NCBI RefSeq assembly: GCF_003610195.1
Contig: NZ_RAPO01000002.1
Coordinates: forward strand, 1,116,001 to 1,180,000
Reading direction: 5' to 3'
From: Halopiger aswanensis
Lineage (GTDB): Archaea; Halobacteriota; Halobacteria; Halobacteriales; Natrialbaceae
Length of the DNA: 64,000 nt
Positions 9,474 to 17,729 of this stretch are shown piece by piece. Every line of letters starts with the position of its first letter. Position 1 is the stretch's first letter. Made by a program: the position numbers and the translations under genes. The notes under the pieces were generated by a model. That model searched no databases. It was not told where the DNA came from and was given only the letters and a program-made list of their open reading frames with translations.

Positions 9474-9496
9474 CGTCCGTTAAAGTCAAACGGACG
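9474..9496. promoter_or_regulatory. Inverted repeat upstream of the methylmalonyl-CoA mutase B12 subunit
   Basis: CGTCCGTT (9474-9481), 7-nt spacer, AACGGACG (9489-9496): a perfect 8-bp dyad ending 17 nt before the ATG at 9514. Its position over the expected start of transcription suggests an operator; an RNA hairpin in a short leader is the alternative. The rest of 9223-9513 is the divergent promoter region and holds no evident gene. Confidence 0.4.
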
Positions 9497-9513
9497 GGCG
9501 AGGAAGGGAGCGT

Positions 9514-9930
9514 ATGAGCAGCCAACAGGAAGGGGAATCGATCCGGTGTCTCGTCGCCAAGGTCGGCCTCGACGGCCACGACCGCGGCGCGCACGTCGTG
9601 TCGCGGGCGTTTCGGGACGCCGGCTTCGAAGTCATCTACTCCGGCCTCCACAAGTCGCCGGAGGAGATCGTGCAGGCTGCGGTTCAGGAGGATGTCGACG
9701 TGCTGGGCATTTCCATTCTGTCCGGCGCCCACGATACGCTCGTCCCGAAAGTCATGGACGGCTTAGCGGAGTACGGCGCCAAGGAGGACACCCTCGTCCT
9801 CGTCGGCGGCGTGATCCCCGAGGAGGACCGCCCCGAACTCAAGGAAGCGGGCGTCGCGGCCATCTTCGGTCCCGGCACGTCGATCCAGGAGACCGTCGAG
9901 TTCGTCCGCGAGAACGCACCCCGCCGATGA
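9514..9930 (+). CDS. mcmA2: Methylmalonyl-CoA mutase, cobalamin-binding subunit
   Basis: 138 residues: a stand-alone B12-binding domain. The lower-axial His motif is KVGLDGHDRGAHVVSRAF (D-x-H-x-x-G, ~17-34), followed by the Ser of LGISILSGAHDTLVP and the GGVIP loop (~95-100). With the large catalytic subunit it interconverts (R)-methylmalonyl-CoA and succinyl-CoA in propionate, odd-chain and methylaspartate-cycle metabolism. The catalytic subunit is not in this window. ATGA overlap with the MeaB gene shows translational coupling. Confidence 0.93.
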   Translation: MSSQQEGESIRCLVAKVGLDGHDRGAHVVSRAFRDAGFEVIYSGLHKSPEEIVQAAVQEDVDVLGISILSGAHDTLVPKVMDGLAEYGAKEDTLVLVGGVIPEEDRPELKEAGVAAIFGPGTSIQETVEFVRENAPRR

Positions 9931-11084
9931 GCGGTGACGAGTCCGATCGCCCGACGCAGTCGCTCAGTGACGACGACCGGGCGCTGCTCGAGGACCTGCT
10001 CGCGGGGAAACACCGCGCGCTGGCGCGGGTCATCTCGAAGATCGAGGACCGGTCGCCGGGCTACCGCGCGCTGGTCTCGGAACTCTATTCCCACACGGGC
10101 GAGGCCGACGTCATCGGAATCACGGGCAGCCCCGGGGCCGGCAAGTCGACGCTGGTCGACAAACTGGCCGAAACCTACCGCGAGCGGGGCGAAACGGTCG
10201 GCATTATCGCGATCGATCCGTCCTCGCCGTTCTCCGGCGGCGCGGTGCTCGGCGACCGCATCCGGATGGCCTCCACCGTGGGGGATATGGACGTCTTCGT
10301 GCGCTCGATGAGCGCCCGCGGGACGCTCGGCGGACTGTCGACGGCCACCGCGGACGCGGTCAAGGCGATGGACGCCTTCGGCAAGGACAAGATCATCATC
10401 GAGACCGTCGGCGCCGGCCAGAACGAGATCGACATCGTCCGCACGGCCGACACCGTCGCCGTCCTCGTCCCGCCGGGCTCGGGCGACGACGTCCAGACGC
10501 TGAAGGCCGGCATCCTCGAGATCGCCGATATCTTCGTGGTCAACAAGGCCGATCGCGACGGCGCCGACCGCACGGTCCAGGAACTGCGCGAGATGATCAA
10601 CCTCGGCGAGGATGGCGGGGCCGGGCCCGGAGCGGGCGCCGGCCACCACGGCGTCGGCGCGACGACCGAGTCCGAGAAACCCAACGCAGGTGCCGACGAG
10701 GACGACAGCGACGGCGACGCCGACGACAGCTGGCGCCCCCCGATCGTCGAAACCGTCGCCACCACCGGCGACGGCGTCGCCGACTTCGTCGACGAACTCG
10801 CCGCCCACCGCGACTACCTCGTCGACTCCGGCACCCTCGCCGACAACGCCCGCCAGCGCTACGCCGAGGAGATCCGTACCCACCTCCGCGAGGACGTCCA
10901 CGCCCTGCTCGAGGAGCAACTCGAGCGCGCCGGCGGCGTCGACGACCTCGCAGAGGCCGTCCGCCGCGGCGAGACGGATCCCTACTCGATCGTCGACGAT
11001 GTCCTCGAGCCGGTCGAAGCCTGCGTGGGAGACCTCGAGACCGATCTCGCGGACGGCGAGCGCGGCGACCGCGGCGACGAGTAG
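9927..11084 (+). CDS. meaB: MeaB/ArgK-type G-protein chaperone of methylmalonyl-CoA mutase
   Basis: 385 residues. The P-loop is GITGSPGAGKSTLVDKLAET (~65-84); other motifs are IIAIDPSSPFSGGAVLGDRI, the switch region ETVGAGQNE (~165) and the guanine-specificity NKAD (~213). The C-terminal helical dimerisation domain follows. Loads and protects the B12 cofactor of the mutase. Start taken at the ATG overlapping the upstream stop (ATGA). Odd feature: a low-complexity Gly/Ala then Asp/Glu-rich insertion at ~230-270 (GAGPGAGAGHHGVG, DEDDSDGDADDSW), just after the NKAD region. Confidence 0.93.
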   Translation: MSGDESDRPTQSLSDDDRALLEDLLAGKHRALARVISKIEDRSPGYRALVSELYSHTGEADVIGITGSPGAGKSTLVDKLAETYRERGETVGIIAIDPSSPFSGGAVLGDRIRMASTVGDMDVFVRSMSARGTLGGLSTATADAVKAMDAFGKDKIIIETVGAGQNEIDIVRTADTVAVLVPPGSGDDVQTLKAGILEIADIFVVNKADRDGADRTVQELREMINLGEDGGAGPGAGAGHHGVGATTESEKPNAGADEDDSDGDADDSWRPPIVETVATTGDGVADFVDELAAHRDYLVDSGTLADNARQRYAEEIRTHLREDVHALLEEQLERAGGVDDLAEAVRRGETDPYSIVDDVLEPVEACVGDLETDLADGERGDRGDE

Positions 11085-11143
11085 GTCCGCAGACGGTGCG
11101 TGCCGACCGCACGCCTAAGGCCGATGCTATCGTACGGCCGTCT

Positions 11144-12124
11144 ATGAAGGCCCGCACAGTCCTCGGAGCGGCGCTCGGAACCGTTGGTGCAGCCGTCCTC
11201 GGCAATCGCCTCCTGACGAGACGCGCCGGCGACCTCGAGAACCCGCTGGTCGGCGTCGAGCGAACCTACCGGTGGCGCGGGATCGAAACGGCCTACACGG
11301 TCGCCGGCGACCCGAACGATCCGGACATGCTCTTGCTCCACGGGATCTACACCGGCGCGAGTAGCCACGAGTTCGAGCCGGTCGTCGAGCAACTGGCCGA
11401 GGACTACCACGTGATCGCGGTCGACCTCCCCGGCTTCGGGCGCTCGGAGCGGCCGCCGCTTGTCTACTCGTCGACCCTCTACGCCGAGTTTATCCGGGAC
11501 TTCGCGGCCGACGTCACCGACGAGCCGATCGTCGTCTCTTCCTCGCTGACCGGGGCGCTGGCCGTCGACGCCGCCGGCGAGGACGAAAGCGAGTTCGACC
11601 ACCTCGTGCTCATCTGTCCGACCGACGAGACCACCGGGCAGCGACCGTGGGTCCGGACCCTGCTCCGGACGCCGATCGTCGGCACGACGCTCTACAATCT
11701 GCTGGCGAGCAAGCCGTCGATCCGGTACTTCTACGACCGCGACGGCTACTACGACAGCGACCGCATCGACGCGGAGGAGGTCCGGTACGCCTGGGACAGC
11801 GCCCACCAGCCCGGCGCGCGGTACGCTCCCGCGTCGTTCGCCGCCGGCATGCTCGATCCCGGCGCCGACTCGGCGTTCGACCTCAAGACCGAACTCGCGG
11901 CGCTCGAGACGCCGACCACGCTCGTCTGGGGCCGCGACGCCGAACTCGTCCCGCTGCGCGAGGGGCGGGATCTGGCCGAGGCCGCGGACACCGACCTCGT
12001 CGTCATCGATTACGCGACGCAGCTACCCCACGCCGAACACCCGGACAAATTCGTCGAGTACCTGACCGCGGAGCTGTTACACGCCGGTCCGAGCGCAGGT
12101 AGAGACGGCAATTTCGACGAGTAA
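11144..12124 (+). CDS. Alpha/beta-hydrolase fold protein with unusual nucleophile elbow
   Basis: 326 residues from ATG at 11144. The N-terminus (MKARTVLGAALGTVGAAVLG) is a hydrophobic anchor. The fold is shown by LLLHGIYTGASSHEFEPVV (oxyanion HG), IAVDLPGFGRSERPP and, near the end, VWGRDAELVP (acid) and LPHAEHPDKF (His). The usual G-x-S-x-G elbow reads V-S-S-S-L-T-G-A (~residue 130), so the first Gly is Ser and the second is Thr. It may be a hydrolase with a relaxed elbow or a non-canonical member. Substrate unknown. Confidence 0.75.
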   Translation: MKARTVLGAALGTVGAAVLGNRLLTRRAGDLENPLVGVERTYRWRGIETAYTVAGDPNDPDMLLLHGIYTGASSHEFEPVVEQLAEDYHVIAVDLPGFGRSERPPLVYSSTLYAEFIRDFAADVTDEPIVVSSSLTGALAVDAAGEDESEFDHLVLICPTDETTGQRPWVRTLLRTPIVGTTLYNLLASKPSIRYFYDRDGYYDSDRIDAEEVRYAWDSAHQPGARYAPASFAAGMLDPGADSAFDLKTELAALETPTTLVWGRDAELVPLREGRDLAEAADTDLVVIDYATQLPHAEHPDKFVEYLTAELLHAGPSAGRDGNFDE

Positions 12125-12181
12125 CGGCCGCGACGGTCGCAACGAGAAAGGGAAAGCGATAGCGGAATCGAACGCGACCGG

Positions 12182-12691
12182 TCAGTCCGAATCCGAGATA
12201 TCGACCTCGAGGTCGTCCCGATCGACGGCCAGCCGGAACGTGGGGACGGTGCGGTACTCGACCTCGACGACGTCCTTGCGCCGCAAACTCTGCAGTCCCG
12301 AGCGGACGTCCTCGGCTTCGGGATCGACGTCGAACTCGTCGCGAAGCTTGTGCAGCACCGAGACGACGCTCTCCGATTCCTCGTCGGGGCCGGCCAGCAC
12401 TTGCACGATCTGGGCCTGGAGTTCGGGGACGCGGATTCGGGAGGGCGCACCCTCGGCCTCCGGATCGCTCTCGATACCGGGCTCGACGTCGACGAGGTCG
12501 GCCGCCTCCGCCGTCGCACGGATCAGGCTGTTGTCGTCCCGGAAGTAGTAGTCGCTCAGTTCGTTCTCGAGGTACTGGTGGACCTCGCTGCCGCTTTCCA
12601 TCCCCCACCGGTCCTGTAGCTCGGAATTTTTCGTCGGCTGTAGCTCCACCACGTCGGCCAACCGGTCCCTGGCCTCCTCGGAAAGGGTCAT
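12182..12691 (-). CDS. Conserved haloarchaeal winged-helix-like protein (resembles DUF5797)
   Basis: 169 acidic residues. The start MTLSEEARDRLADVVELQPTKNSEL, then WGMESGSEVHQYLENEL and YYFRDDNSLIRAT, match a family I know only from haloarchaea. A second part (~85-150, LHKLRDEFDVDPEAEDVRSG) looks like a small helical or winged-helix unit. A role in transcription is plausible from the helix pattern but unproven. Convergent with the hydrolase. Confidence 0.7.
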   Translation of the reverse strand: MTLSEEARDRLADVVELQPTKNSELQDRWGMESGSEVHQYLENELSDYYFRDDNSLIRATAEAADLVDVEPGIESDPEAEGAPSRIRVPELQAQIVQVLAGPDEESESVVSVLHKLRDEFDVDPEAEDVRSGLQSLRRKDVVEVEYRTVPTFRLAVDRDDLEVDISDSD

Positions 12692-12808
12692 CGTCCGAGC
12701 GTATGCGGATCCGCTACTTTTGCGTTGCGTCCCGTCTCGCAGTTGCGGTCGCGCCGTCGTCTCTCGATCCTCGTCTCGAGTCGAGCGGACCGCTCGAGCG
12801 CCGCCCCC

Positions 12809-14101
12809 TCAATCGCCGCCGACGAACGGCAGCGACACCGACGCCGTCGTCTCGAGGGTTTCCTCGACCTGCGTGTAGACTAAAATCGCGCCAAGAGACG
12901 CGAGGACCGTTCCGAAGACGAACGGCGCGGCGAAGCCGTAGCCGACCAGCGCGCCCGAGGCGAACGGGCCGACGGCGATTCCGAAGCCGAAGGCCATCGT
13001 CAGCACGGAGAGCTTCGAGCCGGACTCGCCCTCCGGCGCGAGATCGCCCGCCAGCGCGAGCGCCGGCGCGAACACCATCGCCCCCGCAATTCCCTGGGCC
13101 AGTCGCGCCAGAAACATCGCCTCGGAGGTCAGCACGAACCCCTGTACGAGCGTCGAGGGGACGAGAACGATCATCCCGCCCAGAATGAACGGCCGCCGCC
13201 CGTACCGGTCGCAGGCCCGCCCGATCGGCGTCTGGAGGACGATCTGGGCGACGATGAAGGCCGCGAACTGCAGCCCGAACCAGGTCGAGCCCTGCTCGAG
13301 GCGGGCGTTGACTTGCGGCTGAATCGTCGCGAACAGGGCGATGGCCGCGGCCATGAACAGCGACACGACGCCCAGCGTGAAGATCGGGTCGAGCAGGTTC
13401 GAGCCCGATCGATCGAACACGTCGATCGAGAGGTCCGCGCCCGCGTTAGCCTGCGTGGACTCGGGATCGGTGATGAGGACGGTCACGAGCAGGAACCCGA
13501 TCGTGGCCGTGACCGTGGCGACCGCGAACGCGGCGTCGAACCCGCCGAGCGTCAGGCCGCCCAGTCGGTAGGGGCCGAGGTTGACGACCGCACCGGCTGC
13601 AACCGGACCGGCGCCGAAGCCGATCAGCCGAAAGGTGTTGTAGACGCCCATGTTCCCGCCGCGGTCGTCCGTCGTCGCGAGTTCGTTGACCAGCGCGACC
13701 GACGCGGGAATGATGAAGGAAACGCTGACCCCCTGCAGCCCGCGGATGACGACCAGGGCGACGTACGTCTCCGCGAGGACGTACGCGAGATTCGTCACCG
13801 CGAGGCCGGCGAGCCCGACCAGAATGAACGGCTTGCGTCGACCGAACCGGTCCGAGAGCCGGCCCGTCAGCGGCTGAAAGCTGCTGTTGAGAAAGCCAAA
13901 GAGCGAGAGGATCACGCCGATGATCATCGACTCCGCGAGGCCGAAGGTTGGCCCGCCGACGACGTCGCTCGCGACGTACAGCGGGATGACGATAATCAGA
14001 AACGAGTTGCCGATCCCGTCGGCCATCCGGGCGAAGGCCAGCGCGAGGACGCGCCGGTCGACGGCGAACTGCGCGACCAGCCAGCCGACTAACTTCCGCA
14101 T
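12809..14101 (-). CDS. MFS transporter (drug/sugar-efflux type, DHA1-like)
   Basis: 430 residues, about 12 transmembrane helices. The MFS loop 2-3 signature is PLTGRLSDRFGRRKPFILVG (~75-94), and its repeat in the second half is PIGRACDRYGRRPFILGGM. These D-R-x-G-R-R motifs mark the DHA/sugar-porter side of the superfamily, unlike the OFA-like carrier at 6394. Start set at ATG 14101; a GTG two codons upstream is possible. No neighbour hints at the substrate. Confidence 0.85.
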   Translation of the reverse strand: MRKLVGWLVAQFAVDRRVLALAFARMADGIGNSFLIIVIPLYVASDVVGGPTFGLAESMIIGVILSLFGFLNSSFQPLTGRLSDRFGRRKPFILVGLAGLAVTNLAYVLAETYVALVVIRGLQGVSVSFIIPASVALVNELATTDDRGGNMGVYNTFRLIGFGAGPVAAGAVVNLGPYRLGGLTLGGFDAAFAVATVTATIGFLLVTVLITDPESTQANAGADLSIDVFDRSGSNLLDPIFTLGVVSLFMAAAIALFATIQPQVNARLEQGSTWFGLQFAAFIVAQIVLQTPIGRACDRYGRRPFILGGMIVLVPSTLVQGFVLTSEAMFLARLAQGIAGAMVFAPALALAGDLAPEGESGSKLSVLTMAFGFGIAVGPFASGALVGYGFAAPFVFGTVLASLGAILVYTQVEETLETTASVSLPFVGGD

Positions 14102-14251
14102 CGCCACGAACTGCGACGCCGCGTCGGATTATCGTTTCGAACCGAAACCCGAAACTGCGGTCGGAACGGGACCGGTCGAACGTATCGCGTATCGAGACTG
14201 TCGCCAGCGCCGGCAACGAGTTACAAGCACGCGGTCGGCGTACGATCAGGC

Positions 14252-14518
14252 ATGGGTGGCGATACCACATCCGTGAAGCTCAACCAGGTCGAATCAGTCC
14301 TCGAGGACCTCGAGTACCCCGTAACGCGCGACGAGGCAGCAGCGGCGTACGACGACGTCACGCTCGTCCTCGCGGAGGGGGAGCGCAACCTCGGCGACCT
14401 CATCTCGAAAAGCAGTGACGACCAGTTCGACTCGGTCGACGACCTAGAGTCGGAACTGCACAACGTGTTGCCCCGAGAAGCCGTCGGCGAGCCGTACCAG
14501 TCGGAGGGGGAAGGTTGA
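14252..14518 (+). CDS. Small conserved haloarchaeal protein (resembles DUF5789)
   Basis: 88 residues beginning MGGDTTSVKLNQVESVLEDL, with RDEAAAAYDDVTLVLAEGE and ending LPREAVGEPYQSEGEG. The C-terminal signature is, as I recall, shared with a haloarchaea-only family. No catalytic motif; compact and acidic, possibly a small regulator or binding protein. A possible TATA-like stretch (GAGTTACAAGC) lies just upstream. Confidence 0.75.
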   Translation: MGGDTTSVKLNQVESVLEDLEYPVTRDEAAAAYDDVTLVLAEGERNLGDLISKSSDDQFDSVDDLESELHNVLPREAVGEPYQSEGEG

Positions 14519-14655
14519 GCCGCGGCCGCGAGTCGCCGCTCGAGCGGGGAGAACGACGAGCACGATGAGAACGACAAAAGCAACGAACACGACGACCGCT
14601 GCAGGCCCACCAAACGGGTCGCTTAAGTCCGTCGGCCAACGTATCCCGGACAACG

Positions 14656-14964
14656 ATGGAATTCTGCGACGAATGCGGTTCGATGATGAAAGCCGACGAC
14701 GGCCTCTGGAAGTGCGGCAGCTGCGGCTACACCGAGCCGAAAGGTGACGCGGACCAGTACATCGTCACCGACAGCCAGGAGGCCAGCGAGATCATCGAAT
14801 CCTCCGAGGAAACCTCCCTGCCCGAAACCGACGCTCACTGTCCCGAGTGTGGCAACGACCGCGCCTACTGGTACATGCAACAGATCCGCTCGGCCGACGA
14901 ATCCGAGACTCGCTTCTTCATCTGTACCGAGTGCGAGCACAAGTGGCGCGAAGACGACAACTAA
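14656..14964 (+). CDS. tfs: Transcription factor S (TFIIS/RPB9-like cleavage factor)
   Basis: 102 residues with two zinc ribbons. The N-terminal ribbon uses CDECG and CGSCG, the C-terminal one CPECG and CTECE. The C-terminal ribbon carries the acidic hairpin tip in IRSADESETRFF, the R-S-A-D-E motif that enters the polymerase secondary channel and stimulates cleavage of backtracked RNA. Length and both ribbons are normal for archaeal TFS. A stable hairpin follows 16 nt after the stop. Confidence 0.95.
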   Translation: MEFCDECGSMMKADDGLWKCGSCGYTEPKGDADQYIVTDSQEASEIIESSEETSLPETDAHCPECGNDRAYWYMQQIRSADESETRFFICTECEHKWREDDN

Positions 14965-15194
14965 CAAACTTTTGCGCTGCGGGTGCGCTGCAGGCGCACC
15001 CTCGGCAAAACTTTGATGAAAAGCACTCCTCCTTCCGTTTCGTGACGCGTCGCGTCACTCCACATCAGTCGTCGGCCCGCTCGCAGCCTACGGCTGCTCG
15101 CGGTCGATAACGGTGCGGTAGCCTGCCCTTCCCCGAATCGCGGACTCCTCGCGGTGCTCGGAGCCCGCTCACGGCCAAAATGAGAGAACGGCTG
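14965..15194. other. Hairpin-rich intergenic region after tfs, possible dispersed repeat
   Basis: Between the convergent tfs and trmI genes. The hairpin GGGTGCGC (14981-14988) / GCGCACCC (14994-15001) is flanked by ACTTTTGC and GCAAAACTTT, which nearly pair. Next come AACTTTGATGAAAAGC, the palindrome GTGACGCGTCGCGTCAC (near 15043), and GCAGCC-TAC-GGCTGC. No ORF is credible. It probably serves as bidirectional transcript end. The CAAAACTTTGATGAAAAGC wording looks like a sequence repeated between haloarchaeal genes, which I cannot verify here. Confidence 0.45.
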
Positions 15195-16007
15195 CTACTC
15201 GTTGCGCGCGAACGTCAGATACCCCGTGTGGCCGACGGGCGCGGTCGAGGGCCTCGAGCCACGGTCGTCGAACTCCATCTCGCGCTGGATGGTCTCGCGC
15301 GTGCGGACGTTCGCGAGCCCGACCTCGCGAGCGGTCTCGGCGACCTCGCGAGTCGACTCGATGAACGGACTGTAGACGGCGACGAAGCCGCCGTCGACCA
15401 GCAACTCCGGCGCGCGGGCGACCACGTCCGCCGCGTCGGCCGTATCGAGCGTGATGACGTCGAACGACGAGGCCTCGAGTTCGTCGAGGTCCTCGCAGAC
15501 GTCACCGGTTCGGATGTCGACCGCGTCGTCGACGCCGCCCAGCGCCATGTTCTCCCGGGCGACGTCGGCGAAGTCGGGGTCCTGTTCGTAGGTGACGACC
15601 TCGGCGCCGGCGCGGGCCATCGAGGCCGCGAGCACGCCCGTGCCGGTGCCGGCGTCGAGCACGCGGTCGCCGCGGGCGATGCCCGTCTCGCCGATCACCA
15701 GTCCGATGTCTCGCGGGACCATCGGCGCGCCGGTGCGCTCGAAGTGGTGGAAGAGGTCTGGCCCGCGCAGTCGGCGGACCTGAAATTCGTCGCCCAGATG
15801 CGTCTCGAGGGTGTCGCCGGGCTGGACGTCCTCGGGAACCTCGAGGACGCCGAGGTCGGTGCCCATCTCCGCGCCGGGTTCGACGAGGTACTCGCGGTCG
15901 CCCCGGACTAGCAGGACGGGAACGCGGTCGGGTTCGGCGTCACCGTCGGCGCTGGAATCGGCATCGGCGTCGCTGCTCTCGCCGCCGTCGGTATCGTGCT
16001 CGGTCAC
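15195..16007 (-). CDS. trmI: tRNA (adenine-N1)-methyltransferase TrmI
   Basis: 270 residues. An acidic Asp/Ser-rich N-terminus (~1-27) precedes a beta-barrel-like domain and a class I methyltransferase fold. SAM motif I is VLDAGTGTGVLAASMARAGA (~115-134), the acidic residue is VTYEQDPDFADVARENM, and the late motif is VGHTGYLTFARN. The substrate region ERTGAPMVPRDIGLVIGETG is the TrmI/Gcd14 signature. Makes m1A57/m1A58 in the tRNA T-loop. Lies 9 nt behind nac, so likely co-transcribed with it. Confidence 0.92.
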   Translation of the reverse strand: MTEHDTDGGESSDADADSSADGDAEPDRVPVLLVRGDREYLVEPGAEMGTDLGVLEVPEDVQPGDTLETHLGDEFQVRRLRGPDLFHHFERTGAPMVPRDIGLVIGETGIARGDRVLDAGTGTGVLAASMARAGAEVVTYEQDPDFADVARENMALGGVDDAVDIRTGDVCEDLDELEASSFDVITLDTADAADVVARAPELLVDGGFVAVYSPFIESTREVAETAREVGLANVRTRETIQREMEFDDRGSRPSTAPVGHTGYLTFARNE

Positions 16008-16016
16008 GCGAAGCCT

Positions 16017-16406
16017 CTACTCGAGGTCCTCGACCGCCGCGGCGAGGTCGCCGTCGTTCTCCTCGAGGGCGGCGCGGGCGTCGTCCTCGCTGACGCCGGC
16101 GCGGGTGGCGACGAGTTCGACGTCCTCGTCGGGGATCGACGCACCGGCGTCTTCGTCGGCGCCGGCATCAGCATCGGCGCTGCCTGCTGCACCGGACTCG
16201 ACCTCCTCGGGCGAGCCGATGATCTGGTAGGTTTCCTGGCCGCGAGCGTCCATCTTCGTGACCTCAGGGTCGCTGAAGACGAGGTCGTGCTCGTCGGTCC
16301 GGATGATCACTTCTTCGGCATCGATGTCGTCGACGTCGATGCCCATCTGTTCCATCATCTGCTCCATTTTACGCGGATTGAGTCCGCCTCCGCCTCCTCC
16401 GAACAT
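16017..16406 (-). CDS. nac: Nascent polypeptide-associated complex protein
   Basis: 129 residues from ATG at 16406 ([20 protein letters not shown]); a GTG three codons upstream would add VSG. The N-terminal ribosome-binding stretch is followed by the NAC domain (~20-70, [20 protein letters not shown]). After a Ala/Asp-rich linker comes a C-terminal UBA domain (~90-129, [20 protein letters not shown]). Archaeal NAC forms homodimers at the ribosome exit tunnel. First gene of a nac-trmI pair. Confidence 0.95.
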   Translation of the reverse strand: MFGGGGGGLNPRKMEQMMEQMGIDVDDIDAEEVIIRTDEHDLVFSDPEVTKMDARGQETYQIIGSPEEVESGAAGSADADAGADEDAGASIPDEDVELVATRAGVSEDDARAALEENDGDLAAAVEDLE

Positions 16407-16492
16407 ACCCGACACGTCGGCGTCGGCACTCTTTTACTCTGCGGTCTTTCCCGCCGGACGCTCGGCTGTAGTGACAGAACCGGGTTACTGCG

Positions 16493-16801
16493 TTACTCGC
16501 CGTCGAGAATCCCGCCGTGGCTGTGTTCGCCACGAATCGTATAGAGGAGGTAGTACGCCGCGATAGAACACACCGTCACGAACAGGAAGCCGGCGGCCAG
16601 CGCCGCGACGGTGACGGTCATGTTCCGGAACCAATCCGAGGCGGGGAAGCCGGCCACGTAGATGATCCCGACGACGGCCGCGCCGGACATCGTCACCGCC
16701 GTTCCGATGATCGCACTGGACGCGAGCACGTCGACGAGCCGGTGGGAGTACTCGAGTCCGGACTCGAGGAGCCGCTGTCGGTGCGAACGCTGGTCGTTCA
16801 T
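16493..16801 (-). CDS. Small two-helix membrane protein, function unknown
   Basis: 102 residues from ATG at 16801 (MNDQRSHRQRLLESGLEYSH). Two hydrophobic segments, VLASSAIIGTAVTMSGAAVV (~25-48) and VTVAALAAGFLFVTVCSIAA (~65-87), with a short cytoplasmic or external tail ending HSHGGILDGE. No recognised family. A perfect dyad (16867-16881) and an AT-rich TTTATTATG on this strand lie upstream. Confidence 0.6.
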   Translation of the reverse strand: MNDQRSHRQRLLESGLEYSHRLVDVLASSAIIGTAVTMSGAAVVGIIYVAGFPASDWFRNMTVTVAALAAGFLFVTVCSIAAYYLLYTIRGEHSHGGILDGE

Positions 16802-16866
16802 CGGCTCACGGGTCACGGCGGCCGGTCGCGCCGAGGAGGGTAGTTTTCGCGCCTGACATTTTCGTA

Positions 16867-16881
16867 CGCGAAACGTTCGCG
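16867..16881. promoter_or_regulatory. Palindrome upstream of the small membrane protein
   Basis: CGCGAA (16867-16872), spacer ACG, TTCGCG (16876-16881): a perfect 6-bp dyad. It sits just downstream (in minus-strand reading) of the TATA-like TTTATTATG at about 16889-16897, where an operator over the transcription start would lie. The gene's ATG is 66 nt further on, so any leader would be unusually long for this organism. Confidence 0.35.
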
Positions 16882-17034
16882 TCAACTCATAATAAAGTCT
16901 AGCGTGAAGAATCAGCCTCAGCAAATACCGATGCCCGCGGGACGGCGGACGTTCGGCCGGCCGGGTACGGATCCGTCGTTGGAGACGACGCGGTACTCGT
17001 CACGGGGCAGCAGTCAGTACCGAGCGCTCAGTCC

Positions 17035-17529
17035 TCACTGCTCCGCAGGCGCACCTTCGCGAACGTTGACGGCCATCCCCGTCTCGAAATCGGCGATAGC
17101 CGCAGCGTCGAGTTCCGCACGCCCGACCGCGAGCAACTCGCCGCGCTCGTGGACGACCAGCACCTCGTCGCCCGGCCGGATCTCCGGCCCCGCCTCGAGG
17201 ACGAACTTCGCGAAGACGTTCTTCTCCTCGCGGACGAACGGTTCGCTCTCGTCGTCGACGACGACGCGGTAGGCGGGATGCTCGAGGGCCCCGTCGAGTC
17301 GGCGACCGCCCTCGAGGCCCAGCGTGAACCGGCCGTCAGTGCCGAACGAGACGATACGGCCGGCCTCGGCGTGGACCTGCCGCGGCCGCCCCGACGACGT
17401 TCTGGTGATGTCGAGCGCGTCGGTTTCGGTGGGCGGAAAGAGCGCCGTTCCTGCCCCCGCACCGAACTGGTAGTCCGCGATCGTCCGAAGCGTCGCCAGA
17501 TCCGCGTTCCCGTCAGCTACCTCGCTCAT
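17035..17529 (-). CDS. PUA-domain RNA-binding protein, archaeosine TGT C-terminal-like
   Basis: 164 residues from ATG at 17529. The first half (~8-80) matches the pre-PUA module of archaeosine tRNA-guanine transglycosylase: LRTIADYQFGAGAGTALFPP, RPRQVHAEAGRIVSF and DGRFTLGLEGGRRL. The second half is a PUA domain (~85-160, VFAKFVLEAGPEIRPGDEVL, GRAELDAAAIADFETGMAV). It contains no catalytic TGT barrel. Such stand-alone proteins are thought to bind tRNA or rRNA; the precise role is not known to me. Confidence 0.85.
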   Translation of the reverse strand: MSEVADGNADLATLRTIADYQFGAGAGTALFPPTETDALDITRTSSGRPRQVHAEAGRIVSFGTDGRFTLGLEGGRRLDGALEHPAYRVVVDDESEPFVREEKNVFAKFVLEAGPEIRPGDEVLVVHERGELLAVGRAELDAAAIADFETGMAVNVREGAPAEQ

Positions 17530-17729
17530 TGGGTCGCCGTTCGGCGCGGCCCGTCGAAAGCCCTTCGACCTGTCCCTGCGTCCGGTTTCGGAAGCCGATT
17601 CGCGCTCTGGACGGCCACTGGATTCAAACGGGATAGCTCTCAAACACCGTGCGAGTGCTGCTTCCCTCCGATTCCGGCGCTCGAGACGCATCATGACCAT
17701 TATATACGGCGAGCGGATAGTCGAGGGCG

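Noticed and set aside
14444-14653. 69-codon minus-strand frame with a hydrophobic stretch
   Set aside because: Contains one plausible helix, but its second half is antisense to the DUF5789-like gene and its start overlaps the tfs promoter; no ribosome site or TATA found.
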